Positions 34,094-44,536 of a stretch of 64,000 bases of DNA are shown here, piece after piece. This DNA comes from Phocaeicola sartorii JCM 17136 = DSM 21941 (GTDB lineage Bacteria > Bacteroidota > Bacteroidia > Bacteroidales > Bacteroidaceae), in the NCBI RefSeq assembly GCF_000614185.1, contig NZ_BAKM01000019.1, positions 41,391 to 105,390 of the forward strand. The letters run 5' to 3'. Below the pieces are notes generated by a model. It ran no database searches, was not told where the DNA came from, and was given only the letters and a program-made list of their open reading frames with translations. Both the position numbers and the translations under genes were made by a program. Numbering within the stretch: the first letter of the stretch is position 1; the number at the start of each line of letters is the position of its first letter.

Positions 34094-35814
34094 ATGAAAT
34101 ATAAATATTTATTAGCAGGAGTGGGCTTTATGGCCTTGATGAGTTCCTGTGAGTTTACCGATATCTCTCCCAAGGATTCACTGACTGACAAGTCTTATTG
34201 GGGTAAAGCAGAGGATTTGAAACTGTATGCGAACAACCTTTACACCATGTTCCCGGGGCCGGACTATAACCTGGACAGTCAGAGTGACGACTGTGTAAGC
34301 ACTACCGCCAACGCCACTCTGTTTGATGATGTAACCGTGCCCGGTTCGGGAGGTGGATGGAGTTGGGGAAACATACGCATTTGTAATTTCTTCTTAAACA
34401 GATACCATACAGCGGTGGGTTCTGAGAGTGAGATAAACCGTTATGTGGCGGAAGTGCGTTTCTTTAGAGCATTGGATTATTTCTCCAAAGTAAAATCCTT
34501 TGGCGATGTGCTTGGTATGAAAGCGATTTGAAAGCCGATGACAAGGAATTGCTTTACAAGGCGCGCGATCCCAGGAATTTTGTTATCGGTAAAATAATAG
34601 AGGATTTGGAATTTGCCGCCCAGTGGCTGCCTACCCCCGATAAGGCAGGGACCGGAAGACTACATAAATATGTGGCGTATACCCAGCTTTCGCGTGTTTG
34701 CCTGTACGAAGGTACACACATGAAATATCACAATGAAAGCGGCAGCATTACTTCACAGGCGCTTTTGGAGAAAGCCGTGAAGGCAGCCGAAGCGGTGATG
34801 GCGTCAGGATTGTATGATATTGTGAAAGCTACGGATGCCGGATGCGGACAGCAGGCTTTCGAGGGATATCCCTTATATTATGGCAACCTTTTCATTCAGG
34901 AAGATTTGACCGGGAACAAAGAATGTATTCTGCCCCGGATCTATATAAAAGACTTGCTGATGCATTGGCTGGGGCGTGACTATGCGAAAAAAGGACTGGG
35001 GTATTCCAAAGACTTCCTGGAAACATTCTTGTTCAGAGACGGAAAGCCCATTTCAGCGCATAAGGAATATGATGATGCCACCTTGGAAAAGGAACTGGCG
35101 GACAGAGATCCACGTATGTATCAGATTATCAACAACCCCCATCGTCCCACTTTGATTGACTTGGAAGGTGTGCATGTATGGGAAAGTCAGAACATTGCTC
35201 CTAATCAGGGTGTGTCGGGCTATAATTTGACTAAATATTTGTCTCCGATACCCGATCAGAATGAAGCGAACAGCAGTACTTACGACTGGTTCCTTTACCG
35301 CTATGCGGAAGTTCTGTTGAACTATGCCGAGGCGAAAGCCGAATTGGGCACATGTACACAGGCTGATTTGGACAAGACGGTTAATTTGCTGCGCGACCGT
35401 GTGGAGATGGCTCATCTGTCCATCAACCCTGTTGTAGATAACAGCGTTGACTATGGTTATTCCATTTCACCGCTTCTTTATGAAATTCGCCGCGAGCGCC
35501 GTGTGGAACTGGCTACCGAAGGCTTCCGCTGGAGTGACATCGTGCGCTGGAAGGCAGGAAAGTTATTGGAGAATCCGAAAACTTATCTCGGCATGACACT
35601 TTCGGAAGAATCAATGGCCAACTATCCGGAAGGTACTTTCGACGGACGTAAGGTAACGATCGGTGGTAAGACTTATTTGAAGATCTACGAAAAAGCATTG
35701 GATGATGCCGGACGCAAATGGTCGGCCAATGACAAGCGTTATTTGAATCCTTTGCCTACAGACCAGCTGGTGCTGAATAAAAATCTGACTCAGAACCCGG
35801 GATGGGAAGAATGA
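34094..35814 (+). CDS. SusD-like glycan-binding lipoprotein, one frameshift
   Basis: About 573 aa surface lipoprotein that forms the lid over SusC. Lipobox in FMALMSSC, then FTDISPKDSLTDKSYW (typical SusD N-terminus), helical TPR-like scaffold, and C-terminal YEIRRERRVELATEGFRWSDIVRW plus YLNPLPTDQLVLNKNLTQNPGW. The frame breaks near 34515-34520: SFGDV then WYESDLKADD, restored by one C (GTGCCTTGG). No glycosidase gene follows; two terminators end the unit. The substrate is therefore not deducible from neighbours except for the divergent sugar-acid kinase. Confidence 0.92.
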
Positions 35815-35847
35815 GATTAGTCATTTAAATTGTGATTTTTTTAAGTG

Positions 35848-35878
35848 GGAGATGTGTCAGCATGGCACATCTCCTTTT
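35848..35878 (+). terminator. SusD terminator
   Basis: Stem GGAGATGTG/CACATCTCC with a 9-base loop followed by TTTTCT, 34 bases after the SusD stop. Confidence 0.85.
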
Positions 35879-35935
35879 CTTGTATAAAACAGGTTATGGG
35901 CAAGTTCCGGCTTATGCCTGGGCTTGTTGCATATA

Positions 35936-35973
35936 AAAATGGGGAGTACCTCTCCAAAGGCACTCCCCATTTT
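35936..35973. terminator. bidirectional terminator between SusD and the threonine dehydrogenase gene
   Basis: Stem AAAATGGGGAGT/ACTCCCCATTTT; A and T runs on both sides serve the convergent genes. Confidence 0.85.
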
Positions 35974-35993
35974 ATTCATTTAATATGAGTGGT

Positions 35994-36947
35994 TTATTTA
36001 TTGAACCGTACTTTCAATTTGGCAAGCATATCCTGTGTCATACTGTCCAGGTCATATTCCGGTTTCCATCCCCATTCCTCACGGGCACAAGTGTCATCCA
36101 GTGAGTTCGGCCATGATTCGGCGATAGCCTGACGTAGCGGATCTACCTTGTATTCCATTTGGAAATCGGGCATATACTTCTTTATATTGTTATAGATGAT
36201 TTCCGGATCAAAGCTCATAGACGCAATGTTGAACGAATTGCGATGAACCAGTTTGTCGGGATTCGCTTCCATTATTTCAATGGCTGCACGTAAGCCGTCA
36301 GGCATATACATCATGTCCATGAATGTGTTGGCTGCGATAGGACATTCAAATTTTTCACCTTTTACAGCCGAGTAGTAGATATCTACTGCATAGTCAGTGG
36401 TTCCGCCGCCCGGAGGTGTGACATACGAGATTAATCCGGGGAAACGGACGGAGCGGGTATCTACGCCGAAACGGATATGGTAGTAGTCACTCAGTAATTC
36501 TCCCGATACTTTGGTCACCCCGTACATGGTGCGCGGATTACGGATGGTATCTTGTGGAGTCTTGTCTTTGGGTGTGTTGTTTCCGAATACACCGATAGAA
36601 CTTGGAGTGAATACGGCGCATCCCATTTCACGTGCCACTTCCAATACGTTGAACAATCCTCCCATCCCGATTTTCCAGGCCAGTTGAGGTTTGGCTTCCG
36701 CTACTGCCGACAGTAAAGCTGCCAGATTGTAAATGGTGTCGATGTTGTACTTTGATACAGTCTCGGCGATTTGTTGTTCATTAGTGATATCTACAATGGC
36801 AGAAGGACCTGACTCTTTTAATTCCCCTTTAGGCTCGGCACCGGGAATGTATCCAGCTACGATGTTACCATTATAAATACTTCTTAATTTCATGGTTAGT
36901 TCCGAACCGATCTGACCGGTGGAGCCGATAATTAATACATTTTTCAT
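35994..36947 (-). CDS. NAD-dependent L-threonine 3-dehydrogenase, extended SDR type
   Basis: 317 aa. Rossmann glycine motif IIGSTGQIGSEL at the N-terminus and YGVTKVSGELL with the catalytic Tyr and Lys. TPSSIGVFG, FPGLISYVTPPGGGTTDYAVDI and FDPEIIYNNIKKYMPDF match the SDR-type threonine dehydrogenase/UDP-sugar epimerase-like group. It oxidises L-threonine to 2-amino-3-ketobutyrate. The divergent neighbour is the ligase that completes the conversion to glycine and acetyl-CoA, which strongly supports threonine over a sugar nucleotide as substrate. Confidence 0.88.
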   Translation of the reverse strand: MKNVLIIGSTGQIGSELTMKLRSIYNGNIVAGYIPGAEPKGELKESGPSAIVDITNEQQIAETVSKYNIDTIYNLAALLSAVAEAKPQLAWKIGMGGLFNVLEVAREMGCAVFTPSSIGVFGNNTPKDKTPQDTIRNPRTMYGVTKVSGELLSDYYHIRFGVDTRSVRFPGLISYVTPPGGGTTDYAVDIYYSAVKGEKFECPIAANTFMDMMYMPDGLRAAIEIMEANPDKLVHRNSFNIASMSFDPEIIYNNIKKYMPDFQMEYKVDPLRQAIAESWPNSLDDTCAREEWGWKPEYDLDSMTQDMLAKLKVRFNK

Positions 36948-36981
36948 AGTTTGCTATTTGCTATAAATTTCCTTTTGGAAG

Positions 36982-36989
36982 CAAAGATA
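36982..36989 (-). promoter_or_regulatory. threonine dehydrogenase promoter -7 box
   Basis: TATCTTTG on the minus strand, 34 bases before the start. Confidence 0.6.
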
Positions 36990-37119
36990 GAGAGAAAACT
37001 GCATATTTTATCAAAAAATTCTCTATAATTTAACCGGATATCGAAAAAAAATAAGAACTTTGTCAAACAGGACTGATTTTTTAATTCAAACTTATATACT
37101 TAATAAAAAAAGCAAAGCT

Positions 37120-38310
37120 ATGTATGATAAAATGAAGGAGTTCCTTGCGAAGGAACTGGCTGATATTAAAGCGGCCGGACTGTATAAAAATGAACGGATC
37201 ATTACCACACCTCAGCGTGCGGACATCAAGGTGAATGACGGAGAAGATGTGTTGAACTTTTGTGCCAACAATTATTTGGGCTTGTCAGATAACCAACGTT
37301 TGATCAATGCGGCTAAAGAGGCGATGGACACGCATGGCTTCGGTATGTCTTCCGTACGCTTTATCTGCGGAACTCAGGATTTGCACAAGCAACTGGAAGC
37401 TGCCATCTCTGATTATTTTAAAACAGAAGACACCATACTTTATGCTGCTTGTTTCGATGCTAACGGTGGCTTGTTCGAGCCGCTGTTTACAGAAGAAGAC
37501 GCTATTATTTCGGATGCGTTGAATCATGCGTCTATTATAGATGGTGTACGCTTGTGTAAGGCAAAACGCTATCGTTACGCTAATGCCGACATGGCTGACC
37601 TGGAACGTTGTTTGCAGGAAGCGCAGGCGCAGCGTCACCGCATTATTGCTACAGATGGTGTATTCTCGATGGATGGCAATGTAGCTCCCTTGGATAAGAT
37701 TTGTGAACTGGCGGAAAAATATGACGCATTGGTAATGGTGGATGAATCTCATTCAGCCGGTGTGGTAGGTCCTACAGGACATGGTGTGGCCGAACAATTT
37801 AATGTGTACGGTCATGTGGATATCTTTACCGGCACATTAGGCAAGGCATTTGGTGGTGCGATGGGAGGATTCACTACCGGAAAGAAAGAAATTATTGATA
37901 TGTTGCGCCAGCGTTCACGTCCTTATCTGTTCTCTAATTCTGTAGCCCCTGCCATCATTGGCGCCAGTCTGGAAATGTTCAAGATGCTGAAAGAAAGTGA
38001 TGCTTTGCATACCAAGCTGATGGATAATGTGAATTATTTCCGTGACAAGATGCTGGCTGCCGGCTTTGACATCAAACCAACTCAGAGCGCGATTTGTGCT
38101 GTGATGCTTTATGATGCGAAACTGTCTCAGGATTTTGCAGCCAAGATGCAGGAAGAAGGCATATATGTGACCGGTTTCTATTATCCGGTTGTTCCGAAAG
38201 GACAGGCACGTATCCGCGTCCAGTTGTCTGCCGGTCATGAAAAGGCGCATTTGGATAAGGCGATTGCCGCATTTATGAAAGTGGGCAAGGAACTTGGGGT
38301 GATTAAATAA
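37120..38310 (+). CDS. kbl: glycine C-acetyltransferase (2-amino-3-ketobutyrate CoA ligase)
   Basis: 396 aa PLP enzyme that cleaves 2-amino-3-ketobutyrate with CoA to glycine and acetyl-CoA. Substrate/PLP motifs NFCANNYLGLSDN, GFGMSSVRFICGTQDLH, MVDESHSAGVVG and the Schiff-base Lys242 in GTLGKAFGGAMGG are all present. An upstream in-frame ATG at 37060 would add 20 residues foreign to the family and falls at the likely promoter (GAACTTTG just upstream), so I place the start at 37120. Pairs with the divergent threonine dehydrogenase. Confidence 0.95.
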   Translation: MYDKMKEFLAKELADIKAAGLYKNERIITTPQRADIKVNDGEDVLNFCANNYLGLSDNQRLINAAKEAMDTHGFGMSSVRFICGTQDLHKQLEAAISDYFKTEDTILYAACFDANGGLFEPLFTEEDAIISDALNHASIIDGVRLCKAKRYRYANADMADLERCLQEAQAQRHRIIATDGVFSMDGNVAPLDKICELAEKYDALVMVDESHSAGVVGPTGHGVAEQFNVYGHVDIFTGTLGKAFGGAMGGFTTGKKEIIDMLRQRSRPYLFSNSVAPAIIGASLEMFKMLKESDALHTKLMDNVNYFRDKMLAAGFDIKPTQSAICAVMLYDAKLSQDFAAKMQEEGIYVTGFYYPVVPKGQARIRVQLSAGHEKAHLDKAIAAFMKVGKELGVIK

Positions 38311-38382
38311 GCGGCTCTAAAGATTATCTGGATAAAATAAAAGCAGTAAATGGTTGTATAACAACTGTTTACTGCTTTTTTG

Positions 38383-38454
38383 TAGCCCCGAGGGGAATCG
38401 AACCCCTATCTAAAGTTTAGGAAACTTCTATTCTATCCGTTGAACTACAAGGCC
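38383..38454 (-). tRNA. tRNA-Arg (anticodon CCU)
   Basis: 72-nt cloverleaf. Acceptor GGCCTTG/CGGGGCT (with three G-U pairs) and discriminator A, D stem GTTC/GAAT, anticodon stem GAAGT/ACTTT with loop TTCCTAA giving anticodon CCT, T arm AGGGG-TTCGATT-CCCCT. CCA is not encoded. It reads AGG codons. Confidence 0.93.
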
Positions 38455-38864
38455 CCTTTGCGGCTACAAAGGTACTCCTTTTTGTTAAAATGGCAATATG
38501 AAAGATTGAAAAATGTCTTAAGTGGAAAGAAAATAATCCTTTCTTTGCTGTTTTGTCATTTTTCGCCTGCTTTTGAGGGCCTGATAATGGATTTATCCGG
38601 CTATGGACTTTCATGTTGTTTATAAAACATGGATAAAAATAATAAATTGTAAAAACGAACAGCTTCTATCCGTTATCATAATGATAGAAATTATGCTTTT
38701 AAACAGGTATTTATCTCTGATTTTTCTTGGCTTGTAATTAAATAAACCTTTAATTTTGTGCATTTTGATATTCGAACGTAGTTTGATAGCGGAATATTTT
38801 GTCCTTTGGCAGAACTTTCCGAACTTTGCAAACAGTGAAATTTTGTAACCCTAAATAATAAGTT
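38455..38864. other. 410-base intergenic region before korA
   Basis: Mostly A/T-rich with no protein-like frame. Its right end carries the korA promoter. I see no repeats or RNA gene in the rest. Confidence 0.5.
38798..38828 (+). promoter_or_regulatory. korA promoter (-33 and -7)
   Basis: TTTG at 38798-38801, a 19-base spacer, and GAACTTTG at 38821-38828, close to the Bacteroides pattern TTTG-N19-TAnnTTTG. Leader of about 36 bases. Confidence 0.6.
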
Positions 38865-40712
38865 ATGGCAGATGAAATGATAGTCAAGGAGTTGGACCAG
38901 GTGGTGGTCCGTTTCTCAGGCGACTCAGGCGATGGTATGCAGCTGGCCGGAAATATCTTTTCTAATATTTCGGCTACAGTGGGAAATGATATCAGTACAT
39001 TCCCCGATTACCCGGCGGATATACGTGCCCCGCAAGGTTCGTTGACCGGTGTGTCAGGTTTTCAGGTGCATATCGGTGCGGGTAAAGTTTTTACCCCCGG
39101 CGACAAATGCGACGTATTGGTCGCAATGAATGCCGCTGCATTGAAAACACAATACAAATTTGCGAAGCCCACAGCTTGTATCATTATTGATACAGATTGT
39201 TTCCAGAAATCAGATCTGGACAAGGCGGCTTTCAAAACAGACAATCCGATTGAAGAGATGGGGATTAAGCAGGATGTGATTGCTGCCCCTATTTCACAGA
39301 TGGTGAAAGACTGTCTGGCAGATACGGGCATGGATAACAAGTCAATGTTGAAATGCCGTAATATGTTTGCTTTGGGATTGGTTTGCTGGTTGTTTAACCG
39401 TGATCTGACTGTTGCTGAAAACTTCTTGCGCGAGAAATTTGCGAAGAAGCCGCAAATAGCCGAAGCGAATATTAAAGTGATACACGCCGGATATGATTAT
39501 GGTCACAACACCCATGCGTCTGTAGATCATACTTATAAGGTGGAAACCAAATCTAAAGTACCCGGAAAGTACATGGATATCAGCGGAAACAAGGCTACGG
39601 CATACGGTTTGATCGCTGCTGCCGAGAAAGCAGGCCTGCGTTTGTTCCTCGGATCTTATCCTATTACTCCGGCAACAGATATTTTGCATGAGTTGTCTAA
39701 ACATAAATCATTGGGCGTGACTACTGTTCAGTGTGAAGATGAAATTTCAGGCTGTGCTACGGCTGTCGGTGCCTCATTTGCAGGTGCGTTGGCGGCTACT
39801 TCTACTTCGGGACCGGGTGTCTGTCTGAAGTCGGAGGCTATGAACCTGGCTGTTATTACAGAATTGCCACTGGTGGTTGTTAATGTACAGCGTGGCGGCC
39901 CTTCTACCGGTTTGCCTACGAAGTCCGAGCAGACCGATTTGTTGCAGGCTTTGTTTGGCCGCAACGGCGAGTCTCCCATGCCGGTCATTGCCGCAGCTTC
40001 TCCGACTCACTGCTTCGATGCCGCTTATGATGCTTGTAAGATTGCCTTGGAGCACATGACTCCGGTGGTGTTGCTGACTGACGGCTTTGTAGCCAATGGC
40101 TCCGGTGCATGGAAATTGCCTGATCTGGCAGACTATCCGGCTATCAACCCGCCGTATGTCACTCCGGAAATGAAGGATAATTATACTCCTTACAAGCGTA
40201 ATGCCGAAACGGGTGTCCGTTATTGGGCATTGCCGGGACAGGAAGGTTATATGCATATCCTGGGAGGTTTGGAGAAAGACAGTGATACAGGCGCTATTTC
40301 TACTGAACCTGAAAACCATGACTTGATGTGCCGCCTGCGTGCCGAAAAGGTGGCTAAGATTCCGGTGCCTGATGTTCAGGTGCAAGGTTGCGTAGAGGAC
40401 GCGGATCTGCTGATAGTAGGTTTCGGTGGAACTTACGGTCATTTATATTCAGCCATGGAGGAAATGAACCGTGCGGGCAAGAAGGTTGCTCTGGCACATT
40501 TTGTTCATTTGAACCCGCTGCCTCAAAATACGGCAGAAGTGCTGAGGAAATATAAGAAGGTAGTCGTGGCTGAGCAGAATCTTGGTCAGTTTGCCGGATA
40601 TCTCCGTATGAAAGTGGACGGATTTGTTCCTTATCAGTTTAATGAGGTCAAAGGCCAGCCGTTCGTAGTCAGCGAGTTAGTTGATGCTTTCACCGAGATC
40701 TTAAATAAATAA
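38865..40712 (+). CDS. korA: 2-oxoglutarate:ferredoxin oxidoreductase, fused gamma-alpha subunit
   Basis: 615 aa. Residues 1-190 form the gamma domain (VVRFSGDSGDGMQLAGNIFSN, PDYPADIRAPQGSLTGVSGFQ); the rest is the alpha/pyrimidine-binding domain (LFLGSYPITPATDILHELSK, TSTSGPGVCLKSEAMNLAV, RGGPSTGLPTKSEQTDL). It makes succinyl-CoA, or runs in the reductive direction, with ferredoxin in the anaerobic TCA branch. Followed by the TPP-binding beta subunit after 23 bases. Other 2-oxoacids are possible substrates, but this gamma-alpha fusion is the common Kor layout in Bacteroides. Confidence 0.93.
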   Translation: MADEMIVKELDQVVVRFSGDSGDGMQLAGNIFSNISATVGNDISTFPDYPADIRAPQGSLTGVSGFQVHIGAGKVFTPGDKCDVLVAMNAAALKTQYKFAKPTACIIIDTDCFQKSDLDKAAFKTDNPIEEMGIKQDVIAAPISQMVKDCLADTGMDNKSMLKCRNMFALGLVCWLFNRDLTVAENFLREKFAKKPQIAEANIKVIHAGYDYGHNTHASVDHTYKVETKSKVPGKYMDISGNKATAYGLIAAAEKAGLRLFLGSYPITPATDILHELSKHKSLGVTTVQCEDEISGCATAVGASFAGALAATSTSGPGVCLKSEAMNLAVITELPLVVVNVQRGGPSTGLPTKSEQTDLLQALFGRNGESPMPVIAAASPTHCFDAAYDACKIALEHMTPVVLLTDGFVANGSGAWKLPDLADYPAINPPYVTPEMKDNYTPYKRNAETGVRYWALPGQEGYMHILGGLEKDSDTGAISTEPENHDLMCRLRAEKVAKIPVPDVQVQGCVEDADLLIVGFGGTYGHLYSAMEEMNRAGKKVALAHFVHLNPLPQNTAEVLRKYKKVVVAEQNLGQFAGYLRMKVDGFVPYQFNEVKGQPFVVSELVDAFTEILNK

Positions 40713-40735
40713 TAACCGTAAAGAAAGTAAAGACT

Positions 40736-41739
40736 ATGAGCGAATATACAGCAAAAGATTTCAAAAAAGGACAACCTCGCTGGTGTCCGGGTTGCGGTGA
40801 CCATTTTTTCTTGGCTTCGCTGCACAAAGCGATGGCTGAATTGGGAGTGGCTCCTCATGATACTGCCGTTATTTCCGGTATCGGATGTTCCAGCCGTCTT
40901 CCTTATTATATGAATACATACGCCATGCAGACGATACACGGTCGTGCGGCAGCCATTTCTACGGGTTGCAAGGTGGCTAACCCGAAGATTACTGTCTGGC
41001 AGATTTCGGGGGATGGCGATGGTCTGGCTATTGGTGGAAATCACTTTATACATGCCGTTCGTCGTAATATCGACTTGAATATGATTCTGTTGAACAACCG
41101 TATCTACGGTTTGACCAAGGGACAGTATTCTCCGACTTCTCCGCGCGGATTTGTCAGTAAGTCCTCACCTTACGGAACCGTGGAAGATCCGTTTCATCCG
41201 GCTGAATTATGTTTTGGCGCGCGTGGACGTTTCTTTGCCCGTGCGGTAGCCACGGATGGTCCCGGTACAGTGGAGATTCTGAAGCTGCTGCCAATCACAA
41301 AGGTGCGGCTGTATGTGAGATTCTTCAGAACTGTGTCATCTTTAATGATGGAACACACGAATCGGTATATACGAAAGAAGGCCGTTCCAAGAATGCCATT
41401 TATCTGGAACATGGCAAACCGATGTTGTTTGGTGCGGAAAAAGAATACGGACTGATGCAGGACGGTTTCGGACTGAAAGTGGTAAAGCTTGGTGAGAATG
41501 GTGTGACGGAAAAAGATATTTTGGTGCACGATGCTCACTGTATGGACAATACTTTGCAGTTGAAGCTGGCATTGATGGAAGGACCGGATTTCCCGGTTGC
41601 ATTAGGGGTGATTCGTGATGTGGAAGCTCCTACTTATGACGATGCCGTTAACGCACAGATTGAAGAAGTGGCTGCAAAGAAGAAATATCATAATTTCCAG
41701 GAATTACTGATGACGAATGATATCTGGGAGGTGAAATAA
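40736..41739 (+). CDS. korB: 2-oxoglutarate:ferredoxin oxidoreductase beta subunit, one frameshift
   Basis: Restored length about 334 aa. Iron-sulfur/TPP segments WCPGCGDHFFLASL, GIGCSSRLPYYMNTY, HGRAAAISTGCKVANP and the TPP motif ISGDGDGLAIGGNHFIHAVRRNID. The frame breaks near 41283: GTVEIL then AAANHKGAAVCEILQNC, restored by one G (AAGGCTGC). The C-terminal part ends YHNFQELLMTNDIWEVK. Co-transcribed with korA. Confidence 0.93.
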
Positions 41740-41788
41740 GATTTTCATCCTCCTTGCAGGGACGGATCTGCCGATCTGTCTGAAATAT

Positions 41789-41835
41789 GAATGGTTAGTA
41801 ATGGGCGGTGAATCACTGCCGGTTACTAACCATTC
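41789..41835. terminator. bidirectional hairpin between korB and upp
   Basis: Perfect 13-bp outer stem GAATGGTTAGTAA with further inner pairing (GGCGGTGA with TCACTGCC). It separates two convergent genes. Confidence 0.75.
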
Positions 41836-41903
41836 GTTATTTATACAATCGGGATGTCTTTTTATCCGGGCGGACAAGCGGGGCTTTCCGGATGGCGCGA
41901 GCT

Positions 41904-42563
41904 TTAAAGTTTCTCGCCGAATGACAAATCGCCGGCATCTCCCAACCCCGGGACAATATACTTGTGTTCGTCCAGAACAGGATCTATGGCGGCACACCAT
42001 AATGTGACATCATCGCCGGGGAAAAGTTCTGCCATGTGTTCTACCCCTTGTTGGCTGGCAATGACGCAGGCCATTTGTAGTTTTGCAGGTCTGCCTTTGG
42101 TCAGGAAAGCTTTCCAGGCTAGTTCCATGCTTTCACCGGTGGCAAGCATGGGGTCAACTAAAAGCAAAGTTCTGTCATTCAATGAAGGGGCGGCGATGTA
42201 TTCGATGTGCACATCTACTATGTGGTGCTCGTCATCTTTGTAAAAACGGAATGCGGAGACGAAAGCGTTGTCGGCATGGTCGAACATGTTCAGGAAGCCG
42301 GTGTGTAGCGGCAGTCCCGCACGGAATACCGTAGCGATCACTATTTTGTCATCGTGTGTGCTGGCTGTGGCGGTTCCCAAGGGAGTCTGTACCTGCTTTA
42401 CGGAATAAGTTAGTGCTTTGCTCATCTCGTATGCCATGATTTCTCCTATTCTTTCGATATTTCTACGGAAACGCATACGGTCTTTTTGAACATGTACATC
42501 ACGCAATTCCGCCACATATTGGTTTAGGAGAGAATTGCCTTCACTGAGATTGACGATTTTCAT
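41904..42563 (-). CDS. upp: uracil phosphoribosyltransferase
   Basis: 219 aa. PRPP-binding LLVDPMLATGESMELAW and the uracil-binding C-terminus YIVPGLGDAGDLSFG identify Upp, which salvages uracil to UMP. FRAGLPLHTGFLNMFDHADNAFVSAFR matches the Bacteroidetes form. Single gene, convergent with korB, divergent from pckA. Confidence 0.94.
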   Translation of the reverse strand: MKIVNLSEGNSLLNQYVAELRDVHVQKDRMRFRRNIERIGEIMAYEMSKALTYSVKQVQTPLGTATASTHDDKIVIATVFRAGLPLHTGFLNMFDHADNAFVSAFRFYKDDEHHIVDVHIEYIAAPSLNDRTLLLVDPMLATGESMELAWKAFLTKGRPAKLQMACVIASQQGVEHMAELFPGDDVTLWCAAIDPVLDEHKYIVPGLGDAGDLSFGEKL

Positions 42564-42719
42564 ATTTCTGCTTTTGTTATGTTGTTGACTTTAACCTGCA
42601 AAGAAACAAATAATTTCTAGATTTGTAAAGTACGAATTGCATTTTTGTTACACAAATATAAATCTTTGATTATTACGGAATTTTTTCTCTAATAGCTTCT
42701 TTTTTTTAAAATAAAGCAC

Positions 42720-42727
42720 TAATTTTG
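42720..42727 (+). promoter_or_regulatory. pckA promoter -7 box
   Basis: TAATTTTG matches TAnnTTTG. It leaves a leader of about 95 bases before pckA. Confidence 0.6.
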
Positions 42728-42823
42728 TAGCGCCTTAGACAAGGAGATGTTGAAAAACATCTTCTTTCAGAATATAAAGAGTAAAAATAACATTATACAA
42801 TAACCAAATTAAATCATTTAAAG

Positions 42824-44431
42824 ATGGCAAATTTAGATTTAAGCAAGTACGGTATTACCGACGTGAAGGAAATTTTCCACAATCCTTCTTATGATGTACT
42901 TTTCGCTGAGGAAACCAAACCGGGATTGGAAGGTTTCGAAAAAGGACAGGTTACTGAACTGGGTGCTGTAAACGTAATGACTGGTGTTTACACAGGTCGT
43001 TCTCCTAAAGATAAATTCTTCGTTAAGAATGAAGCTTCTGAAAATTCAGTATGGTGGACTTCTGACGAATACAAAAACGATAACAAACCTTGTACTGAAG
43101 AAGCTTGGGCTGACTTGAAGGCTAAAGCTGTTAAAGAATTGAGCGGCAAGCGTTTGTTCGTTGTTGATACATTCTGTGGCGCTAACGCTGCAACTCGTAT
43201 GAAGGTACGTTTCATCATGGAAGTAGCTTGGCAGGCTCACTTCGTAACTAACATGTTCATCCGCCCCACTGCTGAAGAACTTGCTGCTTACGGAGAACCT
43301 GATTTCGTATGTTTCAATGCTTCTAAAGCAAAAGTTGACAACTACAAGGAACTGGGTCTGAACTCTGAGACTGCTACTGTTTTCAACTTGAAGACTAAAG
43401 AACAAGTGATCCTGAACACTTGGTACGGTGGTGAAATGAAGAAAGGTATGTTCTCTATCATGAACTACATGAACCCGCTTCGTGGTATCGCTTCTATGCA
43501 CTGCTCTGCTAATACAAACATGGAAGGAACCAGCTCGGCTATCTTCTTCGGTTTGTCCGGTACAGGTAAGACTACTTTGTCTACTGACCCGAAACGTAAG
43601 TTGATCGGTGACGACGAACACGGATGGGATGACGAAGGTGTATTCAACTACGAAGGTGGTTGCTACGCTAAGGTTATCAACCTGGATAAAGAAAGCGAAC
43701 CCGATATCTATGCTGCTATCAGACGTGACGCTTTGCTTGAAAACGTAACGGTTGATGCTAACGGTAAGATTGATTTCGCTGATAAGAGCGTAACAGAAAA
43801 CACGCGTGTTTCTTATCCTATCTATCATATCGAAAACATCGTTAAGCCAGTTTCTAAAGGCCCTCACGCTCAACAAGTTATTTTCTTGTCAGCTGATGCA
43901 TTCGGTGTATTGCCTCCGGTATCTATCTTGAACCCTGAACAAGCTCAGTACTACTTCTTGTCTGGATTTACAGCTAAATTGGCTGGTACAGAACGTGGTA
44001 TCACTGAACCGACTCCGACATTCTCTGCTTGCTTCGGTGCTGCTTTCTTGTCATTGCACCCCACTAAGTATGCTGAAGAATTGGTTAAGAAGATGGAAAA
44101 GACCGGTGCTAAGGCATACTTGGTTAACACTGGTTGGAACGGTACCGGCAAACGTATCTCTATCCGCGATACTCGTGGTATCATTGATGCTATCCTGGAC
44201 GGTTCTATCGACAAGGCTCCTACTAAGGTTATTCCTTTCTTCGACTTTGTTGTTCCTACAGAATTGCCTAATGTTGATCCGAAGATCCTTGATCCGCGTG
44301 ACACATACGCTGATGCTGCTCAGTGGGAAGAAAAAGCGAAAGATCTGGCTGGCCGCTTCATCAAGAACTTCGCTAAGTTCACTGGTAACGAAGCTGGTAA
44401 GAAGTTGGTTGCTGCAGGTCCGAAGTTGTAA
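42824..44431 (+). CDS. pckA: phosphoenolpyruvate carboxykinase (ATP)
   Basis: 535 aa. P-loop [11 protein letters not shown] begins at residue 243, the kinase-2/metal motif is [22 protein letters not shown], and [10 protein letters not shown] plus [18 protein letters not shown] match the family. In Bacteroides this enzyme fixes CO2 onto PEP to give oxaloacetate for succinate fermentation. Codon use is strongly biased to a few codons (GCT, GAA, AAC), typical of high expression. Frame intact; strong terminator follows. Confidence 0.97.
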   Translation: MANLDLSKYGITDVKEIFHNPSYDVLFAEETKPGLEGFEKGQVTELGAVNVMTGVYTGRSPKDKFFVKNEASENSVWWTSDEYKNDNKPCTEEAWADLKAKAVKELSGKRLFVVDTFCGANAATRMKVRFIMEVAWQAHFVTNMFIRPTAEELAAYGEPDFVCFNASKAKVDNYKELGLNSETATVFNLKTKEQVILNTWYGGEMKKGMFSIMNYMNPLRGIASMHCSANTNMEGTSSAIFFGLSGTGKTTLSTDPKRKLIGDDEHGWDDEGVFNYEGGCYAKVINLDKESEPDIYAAIRRDALLENVTVDANGKIDFADKSVTENTRVSYPIYHIENIVKPVSKGPHAQQVIFLSADAFGVLPPVSILNPEQAQYYFLSGFTAKLAGTERGITEPTPTFSACFGAAFLSLHPTKYAEELVKKMEKTGAKAYLVNTGWNGTGKRISIRDTRGIIDAILDGSIDKAPTKVIPFFDFVVPTELPNVDPKILDPRDTYADAAQWEEKAKDLAGRFIKNFAKFTGNEAGKKLVAAGPKL

Positions 44432-44459
44432 TCTGAATTTTACAGATTTAACATATAAA

Positions 44460-44490
44460 AAGTGGTTCCATACAGGAACCACTTTTTTTT
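44460..44490 (+). terminator. pckA terminator
   Basis: Stem AAGTGGTTCC/GGAACCACTT, loop ATACA, T run after. Confidence 0.93.
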
Positions 44491-44505
44491 ATGCTTGAAA
44501 ATTTC

Positions 44506-44513
44506 TAGATTTG
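44506..44513 (+). promoter_or_regulatory. nitroreductase promoter -7 box
   Basis: TAGATTTG, 23 bases before the ATG at 44537. Confidence 0.6.
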
Positions 44514-44536
44514 TTGCAGACCAAATATAAAAGTAA

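Noticed and set aside
37060..37119. Upstream start for kbl
   Set aside because: The added 20 residues do not resemble the family and overlap the promoter region.
38440..38625. Short frames beside the tRNA gene
   Set aside because: They overlap the tRNA or lie in A/T-rich gap sequence without start signals.
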